From Centroberyx gerrardi (Eukaryota > Chordata > Actinopteri > Beryciformes > Berycidae), in assembly GCF_048128805.1 (NCBI RefSeq), contig NC_136010.1, positions 18,356,980 through 18,420,979 of the forward strand: a stretch of DNA of 64,000 nucleotides, read 5' to 3'. The first letter of the stretch is position 1. Each line of letters opens with the position of its first letter. Below, one piece after another: positions 57,628 to 64,000 of this stretch. Below the pieces are notes generated by a model. It saw only the letters and a program-made list of their open reading frames with translations. It did no database searches and was not told where the DNA came from. The translations under genes were made by a program, and so were the position numbers.

Positions 57628-57639
57628 ATGAGAGAGTGA
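57628..57639 (+). promoter_or_regulatory. short upstream ORF before EEVS start
   Basis: ATGAGAGAGTGA encodes only three residues and ends 17 bases before the EEVS ATG at 57,657. If it is within the transcript it could dampen translation. The transcription start is not known. Confidence 0.35.
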
Positions 57640-57656
57640 GAGAGTAGGCTGAAAAT

Positions 57657-60168
57657 ATGGGAGACAAATGTTCTGAAAGCATGCTTTCTAACAACTCAAG
57701 CCAGCAACAAACAGAGTTCAATCTGGTCCAAGTGAACAGAACATGGATTCGACAAAGTCAGCACTGCCAGCAGGCAGAGGGAAGGTCATCAGCTGCTAAA
57801 ATGTAAGTAGGACAACACATGGAGAGAGACTAACAGTTACAAGCTTTGCATATAACTATGCATAAAAAAAAATGTATTTTGTAATTCAGTTTGAGAGATT
57901 ATTCTACAATATGTAATATTAAGTCATACAACTTGGCAACACAAATGGGTTTATATGTTCAGTGGCAATATAATGTATTTAACCTGTTACACAAATTAGA
58001 TCACATATTCAATGATCGAACGTCATGCCTATAATTTGCCCTCTTTATTAAAACATGTTTTCATTTGTAATTTGTTGACGTGAATGGGTTATAAGTTCAC
58101 TAGAATGCTCCTTAGACAGGGAGAGCTGAAATACCTTTCTATTTTAGACACTGAGGTCATTCCAGTGTGAACATGCTGTTGCTTACACTGAGTTACAGTA
58201 TGTGATGGCATGTTAGCAGTTGTTTCTGTCTGTCCCTCTCTAACCATACACTGCATCCAACTTTAAGATGGGGTATATACAGTATATTAATTGTATGTTT
58301 TCTTTCTATTGCTTTATTGTGAATTATCCTCAGCTATGAGAGCAAGTCAGACCATGGACTCTCCTGGACAGTGGTCAGCCCCATCGTATTCACCTATAGA
58401 GTTATTCAGTGCAAAAACATACTGGATGCCAGAAATGACACACTGCTATGGGGTCATTTAGGAGATCAAGAACTCAAAGCCACGATAAGTAACTCCAAAC
58501 CTGTTAAGCGTTTTGTTGTCATCGATGAGACTGTCAATCAGCTGTATGGCTCCCAAGTTACTCAGTACTTTGAGGCCAGAAAGGTTGTGCACAAGATCCT
58601 CCCTCTGCCCACCACTGAAGAGAACAAGTGTATGGCGCTAGTGACCAAGATCCTGCAGGAGGTTCATAGCTTTGGTATTGACAGGCGCTCTGAGCCTATC
58701 ATAGCCATCGGTGGAGGGGTCTGTCTGGATGTGGTGGGCTTGGCGGCATCTCTCTATCGCCGGAGGACTCCTTACATTCGGGTGCCAACCACTCTGCTGT
58801 CTTACATTGATGCCAGTGTGGGGGCAAAAACGGGGGTCAACTTTGCCGGGGGCAAAAACAAGCTGGGAAGTTACGTCCCACCAGTGGCAACGTTCTTAGA
58901 CCGCTCATTCGTCCAAACGCTCCCGCAGCGCCAGATCTCTAACGGGATGGCAGAGATGTTGAAGGTGCTCATCACTGCATGAACATAGAGGGCTTTTATT
59001 GTACGCCACCTCTGGCAGCCATGTTGGAGGTCCTCAGTTCCTGGCAACAAAGACTGAACACAGCTGATTGCATTTCTAAACTTATGACTCGGCCCTCTAA
59101 ACAGTATTGAATAGTTTGTGCTCTTTTTGACTGGAACTGATAACTTCATCACTGATCGATTTTGTGTTTGGATATAACTAGTTAGCCTAATTTAATTTGC
59201 ACAATAGCTAATATATCAAGTAGATGTTAGTGTTAGTAGTTGTATGTTCACATTTACATCAGTTGCTTTGCAAAATTAGGCTGCTGGCTAGTTAGCTAGC
59301 TAACAAAGCCAAAAACCAACAGTTTGCTCAGGCTAACTGAGCTATAACTCAGAGTGTTCTGGAGTACCTCTTCAGACAATTGGATTACTTGGAACATCAC
59401 TGAATGGACATACTGTATATCTCTGTTCTAACCAGGTCATATATTTATACATTATTTTGTGCACAGCCAATCCTTCTTTGGTCCTCCATGATGGTGCAAG
59501 CTGTGGCTGATCGAGCTGTGACCTAACTGCAAAGCCTCTATTGGTTTCTACTAGCCAACTACCCCAAACTAGGGGCAGATTGTGATGCATGTACAGAAAG
59601 CCTCCTGCACCCATAACACCACAGAACCTCTTATGCATGTGAGTGTGATTATCACATCCCAGTCCTATGGGTAGGGACATTCTAATTCACTTTCCTTAGC
59701 ATTTTGTCTCCAGCTAACCGTGTCGATCATCCCCCTGTACCTCAGATGGCTCTGATGAAGCACCGCGGTCTGTTTGAGCTGCTGGAGGCTGAGGGCAGGA
59801 CGCTGCTCCAGTCCAAGCTGCAGTCCTGTGAGAGCAGCGAGCGCTCTGAACAAGAGGACAGCGCCACAGCATCCACCCGCATTGCCATAGAAACCATGCT
59901 GGAGGAGCTGGCTCCCAACCTGTGGGAGGATGATCTGGACAGGCTGGTGGATTTTGGTCACCTGATCAGCCCTGAATTAGAAATGGTCAAGAAGCAGCTT
60001 ACATTTTTATTTATATATATATTAGAAGAATTGAGATACCAGGCCATGGAAAGTCTCTAAACGAGCCTATAAAGTCTGTAAACTAAAAATTAGCTCAAAA
60101 CTAAATTGAACTATTATGTAAAACCTTTTAAACTAGTTATAATGTAGTTTTAAAACTTTTTTTTTAAC

Positions 60169-60223
<55 letters not shown>

Positions 60224-61050
60224 GTCTGTCTGTCTGTTTATCTAATCTAAAGCATTAGTATAAACTTTTTAAACTATTTAAAAATAGTTAAAAACTAGTT
60301 TAGATCTAGTTTATCAAGATATTTTTTAGATAATAGATAGCCATTTATAATCAAGTTATAATGCTCTATAAGGTAAACTAATTAATTCATATCTAGCATT
60401 AATTGTGGATACAAACAGTTAAAATTTATTGATGAATTTTTGAGAGTTTCCCTTCCCACAGAAATCCATAATCTGTATATATTCCTAACCCGTCTATCTT
60501 CTTCACACACTCACAGAGCGTGTTGCCAGCGCTGCTACACGGGGAGGCGGTGAACATCGACATGTCCCTCATGGTGTATGTGGCCCAGCAGAGGGGGCTG
60601 CTGACAGCAGAGGAGAAGGCCCGCATCATCCAGTGCATGCTGGGCCTGCAGCTGCCTGTGTGGCACCAGGACTGCACCCTGGCCCTGGTGCAGAAGGCTC
60701 TGAGCGAGCGTCTGAAGCACTCTGCTGGTTCTCTGAGGATGCCTCTCCCCACAGGACTGGGATCTGCAGGTATGAGAACGGATCATAAAACCTGTGTTTG
60801 TTTTCAGCCTGTTTATCCTTTACTCACACTTACAAGTCTTAAAGAGTGACGACTTTCACATGACAATCTTTTGTTTTGAGCTTAGTAAATACAAGCAAAT
60901 CACATTTTGTCTGTCATGTAATATGCTCTGACTTATTATTTATCTTTTGTCATTGATTTTATAGAAATCTTCCATGACATGAGTGAGGATATCCTCTGCA
61001 AAGCTTACTGTAAATGGACTGATGAGCTTTCTTCTTCTGGAAATAAATGA
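57657..61050 (+). CDS. 2-epi-5-epi-valiolone synthase (EEVS), sugar-phosphate cyclase
   Basis: EEVS cyclises sedoheptulose 7-phosphate to 2-epi-5-epi-valiolone, the first step of gadusol (UV-screen) synthesis in fish, amphibians, reptiles and birds. It is related to dehydroquinate synthase and uses NAD and zinc. Five exons, 57657-57802, 58334-58964, 59746-59985, 60517-60769 and 60965-61050, join in phase to give 451 aa with no stop or frameshift. Visible motifs are the NAD-site AIGGGVCLDVVG (GGG at 175-177), RVPTTLLSYIDASVGAKTGVN and GGKNKLGSYVPP. The metal ligands are E256 (GMAEMLK), H331 (DFGHLISP) and H347 (LLHGEAVNID); the 16-residue His-His spacing equals that of dehydroquinate synthase. 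The exon 2 donor, AAG|GTGCTC, is weak but is the only one giving the family junction MLK-MALMKH. The gene appears functional. It lies 0.95 kb after mdfic2 on the same strand. Confidence 0.93.
60170..60236. repeat. (TCTA)n/(TCTG)n microsatellite in EEVS intron 3
   Basis: About 13 TCTA units are followed by three to four TCTG units, within an AT-rich intron containing repeated AAACTAGTT/TTTTAAACTA words. Confidence 0.95.
61042..61047 (+). terminator. poly(A) signal overlapping EEVS C-terminal codons
   Basis: AATAAA lies in the codons immediately before the TGA stop. No other plus-strand AATAAA is seen until about 61,826. If this signal is used the 3' UTR would be only about 10-25 bases. Confidence 0.35.
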
Positions 61051-64000
61051 AAACATCAACCATGACATGTGCCACTTTAATTTTATTTATCTATGAATAT
61101 ATGAACCAAGAACAATGGCTTCAGATTCCAACCTTTTGTAGCCTGTAATTTATTATTTTTAGAAGTTGTTGTTCATAGTTGAACAGAAAATTGCTGCAAT
61201 ATTCAGTTACTCTTTACAATTTTGTTATTCCAGTGTATTAACTTGTGAATTGACCCATGGAAAAGTATTGTAATTACGCAGTAATACTCATCAGAAGTAT
61301 TATAAGTACTGAATGATAACTTCTCTGATACATAATGTACCAATGAGGAGGTAACATCAGGGTAGAAGTGTGCAAACAAAATGTACTAAAATTACACAGT
61401 TGCAGCACCTGACATAAGTCTTGCTAAGCAATGTGTTGATTCTCACTGTTTTCTTTGCTGAAATTATGTCTCATTGAGCAAAGGCGCTAGGCTATAATAT
61501 ATGAGGTGATACATTACACAAGCTCAAAATAATTTAGACCAAATGTTTCCATACTTTTTTTTTTTTTACCAAGGTTGTTACTGAAGTTGTATTCATTCAT
61601 TTTTTGTCCAGTAGCAAACTGGTTACCCATAATTAAGAATGATTCATGAGAACTGAAACTCTTTCTGCTTTTAGTACATTTTAGCACTCATTTGTAGAGT
61701 TGGTACTTACATTGTGTTGTTACAACGTTGTGTACTTGCATTACGTACTTTCAGAGAGAAGAACAGAGAGAACAGAGAGAAGAACAGAGAGAGAGAAGAA
61801 CAGAGCAAACTATATGAACATTCAAATAAAACTTTTAATATTTCTCACAAGATAGTTTCCACATTGAGTACCAATGAGTTTGAGTTCACCAATCTGAAAC
61901 CAGTGCATAACTATTGCTACATTCATCTCTCATATAAATTGTAATTATACGAACGGTAGCAACATCAGCAGAGAAAGTGTCTATATGAACCATAGGAATG
62001 AGAATGAGTAGAATAGATGTAAATTGAACCAACATGGTTCTGTATTAGTGGTTTACCCATAATGTGCCATATTTAACAGCTGGAAGATTCAGCATGACCA
62101 ATCAACAATATATGATAGCTTTAAATTAAGTGCCACCACCACATTTAATGGTGATGTCCATTCTAACCACTCACATTTCAGGGTCTAGGAGATTAATCCA
62201 TCAGAAAATAAGCTGATTTGGGTTCAGTTAAAGGGCAGCGGCCTGGGATCAGTGAGACCGGATGGGTCGTTCTGCAGTCCACCGAGGCTGGACTTGACCA
62301 GTTTGTGCTTTACTTGTGGCCTGATTGCCATTATTCTTAAGTTATTGCTTTATGACTGAGGCGGAAAAACACCAGTTAACAGGTGCATCAGCTAAACTGT
62401 TCATAACATTGCTACTTGCGTCTTTGCGTAATCTAAACTTCAACTTCATTTTGGCAGTCAACACTGTGAATTACATTCAGGCAAAAAAAAATTGGTCTCA
62501 AAAAAAAGCTGAACATTCAGTAAAACATTGGGATTGTTGCCTTCGATGTAGAATTTTGACCTTTATGAAACATGAAAAACAACCTACACGAAATGCATGG
62601 CTGAGACGGAGCCTTTCTTACAGTCCAGTGTTAAATCCCACATGGGTCTGAGAGGCCCATTGTGTTACTGTCAAAAGGCCCTTTCCTACTGCTTCCCTTA
62701 GGGACCCTGCAGCTCTACAGTCACTCCACAAAGCACCAAACACCAGGAAAAACATCAACAACTTACTGTATCAGTGTCTACGACTCCTCTAACATCACCA
62801 TGGTAACAGAAACGACTGTAAGGCACTTCAATCAATGAACAGAAAATCACTTGGCTAGATCAGACTAATCACTACGACATTGTAAGGAGATCACCAGCTA
62901 AAATTGTCAACTGTCCCGTGAGAAAGACATGATACTGCTCTACAGGCACAACTGTAACCATTGCATAGTTCCACAGAATGGAGGCTGAGTTGTAGCAGGG
63001 CTCTCAATGTATGGCAGGTAGTTATTAACAAAGGCATATTTACACAATGTGCTACAACTGTTAGAACTGTCCAAATATACAACCACCGTACATCTTAAAG
63101 AAACTACAATCAATCATACAATAGTCTGTATGCATTTGAAAACCCAAATACAATAGTTAGTATATGCTTAGATAAAAAAAAAGGTGAACAAACCACTTTT
63201 CAATTTACGGACATCATTCCAGTGTTTTGACAATGTCATGCATTTCATACAAAATCCCATAGCAGTCTCCTTATATTCCTTGGCAATATAAATGTTCACA
63301 TAATGGAAAAAGAAAACAAAAAAAAACAACATCCTGAATGCAAAATGGATTGACAGTCATGTGACACAAAGGTGTAACAAAATACAATAATTTAGGAAAT
63401 GGATGGACAATATTAAAAACAAGTATTTCACTGCAACACATTTCTGAAGTATTACAATATACCGTATGTGCTGAAGCAGTAGCAGTTCTACCGGTATTAC
63501 CAGTCTGACAAAACATGCTTTGCACTGCGTTCTCCTTTAACCAAAAGAGGCAACTGAGACTGAAACTAAATAGACTACAGACAAGAAAACACTGAATCCA
63601 TTCAACCTGCGTGCATTAATCACATAAAGACTTATAGAATCATATAATAATTATCAACTTTCACAGATTGAGTTTGGCATCAGGTTCTTTATGTATGTGT
63701 GTGTGTCATAGCCTTTACAATTACTATTTTAAGTTTCAGATGTGATTCTAATAGTTTTTAGACTTCTGTGCTTCATAAATGTTTCTTTTTAGTTTGTATT
63801 TATTTAATTATTTGAGTTTTTCAGTGGTCGTGGCAGTGAGGAATGTATTAGTATCTGTCTGGAGCACACACTGCTAGATAAATTGGCTTTGGATGGGGTT
63901 TGTATCAATGTAGTGATAGTTGACTTTGCTCATCCATTCTCAGAGGATTGTTGTGCTACTTCTCTCTCATTATAGCACAGATCAAAAGACTAAAACTAGA
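61051..64000. other. downstream region, no confident gene
   Basis: No complete exon set is seen. Contents are a GAGAACAGA-type purine repeat at 61,757-61,806 and T and A runs. A minus-strand AATAAA (plus TTTATT at 61,082-61,087) would suit the 3' end of a leftward gene. I looked for the methyltransferase-oxidoreductase (MT-Ox) that usually accompanies EEVS, and for MITF or FRMD4B exons, and recognised none. Confidence 0.5.
62224..62320 (-). CDS. possible 3'-terminal exon of a leftward gene
   Basis: On the minus strand, after an acceptor-like CAATCAG, an open frame reads KHKLVKSSLGGLQNDPSG and then LTDPRPLPFN before TGA. Codon choice is GC-rich at third positions, unlike the AT-rich flanks, as expected for real coding sequence. 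The polypyrimidine tract is poor and no upstream exon was found within the window, so it is only a candidate. I do not recognise the family. Position and orientation would allow the C-terminus of a convergent neighbour of EEVS. Confidence 0.25.

Noticed and set aside
59704-60060. Treating each EEVS exon frame as a separate short gene or a broken pseudogene
   Set aside because: Exons join in consistent phase with GT-AG sites and restore the whole family sequence, so the gene is intact.

Overview
The window is vertebrate nuclear DNA, almost certainly from a ray-finned (teleost) fish. It has GT-AG introns, abundant AC and TCTA microsatellites, fish-type dispersed repeats and six recognisable, apparently intact, multi-exon genes. 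I placed every exon by joining reading frames across splice sites and comparing the conceptual products with remembered family sequences; no database search was possible.

Layout. Positions 1-20,940 are gene-poor: no coding exon is supported. A GC-rich patch lies at 15.4-15.7 kb, and a candidate leftward promoter with a non-coding first exon lies at 19.0-20.1 kb. Next come oard1 (minus, 21,086-22,061; ADP-ribose hydrolase with a macro domain) and guca1b (minus, 23,688-24,993; photoreceptor guanylate cyclase activator GCAP2). ppp4r2 (minus, 27,925-33,942) and eif4e3 (plus, 34,452-37,575) sit head to head about 0.5 kb apart across a probable shared promoter. foxp1-like follows (plus; promoter near 41.4 kb, coding 44,943-53,492), then mdfic2 (plus, 55,196-56,709). 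The last gene is a complete sugar-phosphate cyclase of the 2-epi-5-epi-valiolone synthase (EEVS) type (plus, 57,657-61,050). The final 3 kb holds no confident gene, only a possible minus-strand terminal exon near 62.2 kb.

Significance. The most notable gene is EEVS, the first enzyme of vertebrate gadusol (UV-screening) synthesis. It lies about 0.95 kb downstream of mdfic2. The usual partner gene, MT-Ox, and the reported flanks FRMD4B and MITF are not recognisable inside the window. The gene set joins relatives of two human regions: 6p21 (OARD1, GUCA1B) and 3p13 (PPP4R2, EIF4E3, FOXP1, MDFIC2). This suggests an ancestral or fish-specific linkage. The foxp1-like protein is short (582 aa) and lacks the polyglutamine-rich N-terminal exon, so it may be a diverged duplicate. 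The genes are functionally unrelated and are linked by descent, not as a pathway.
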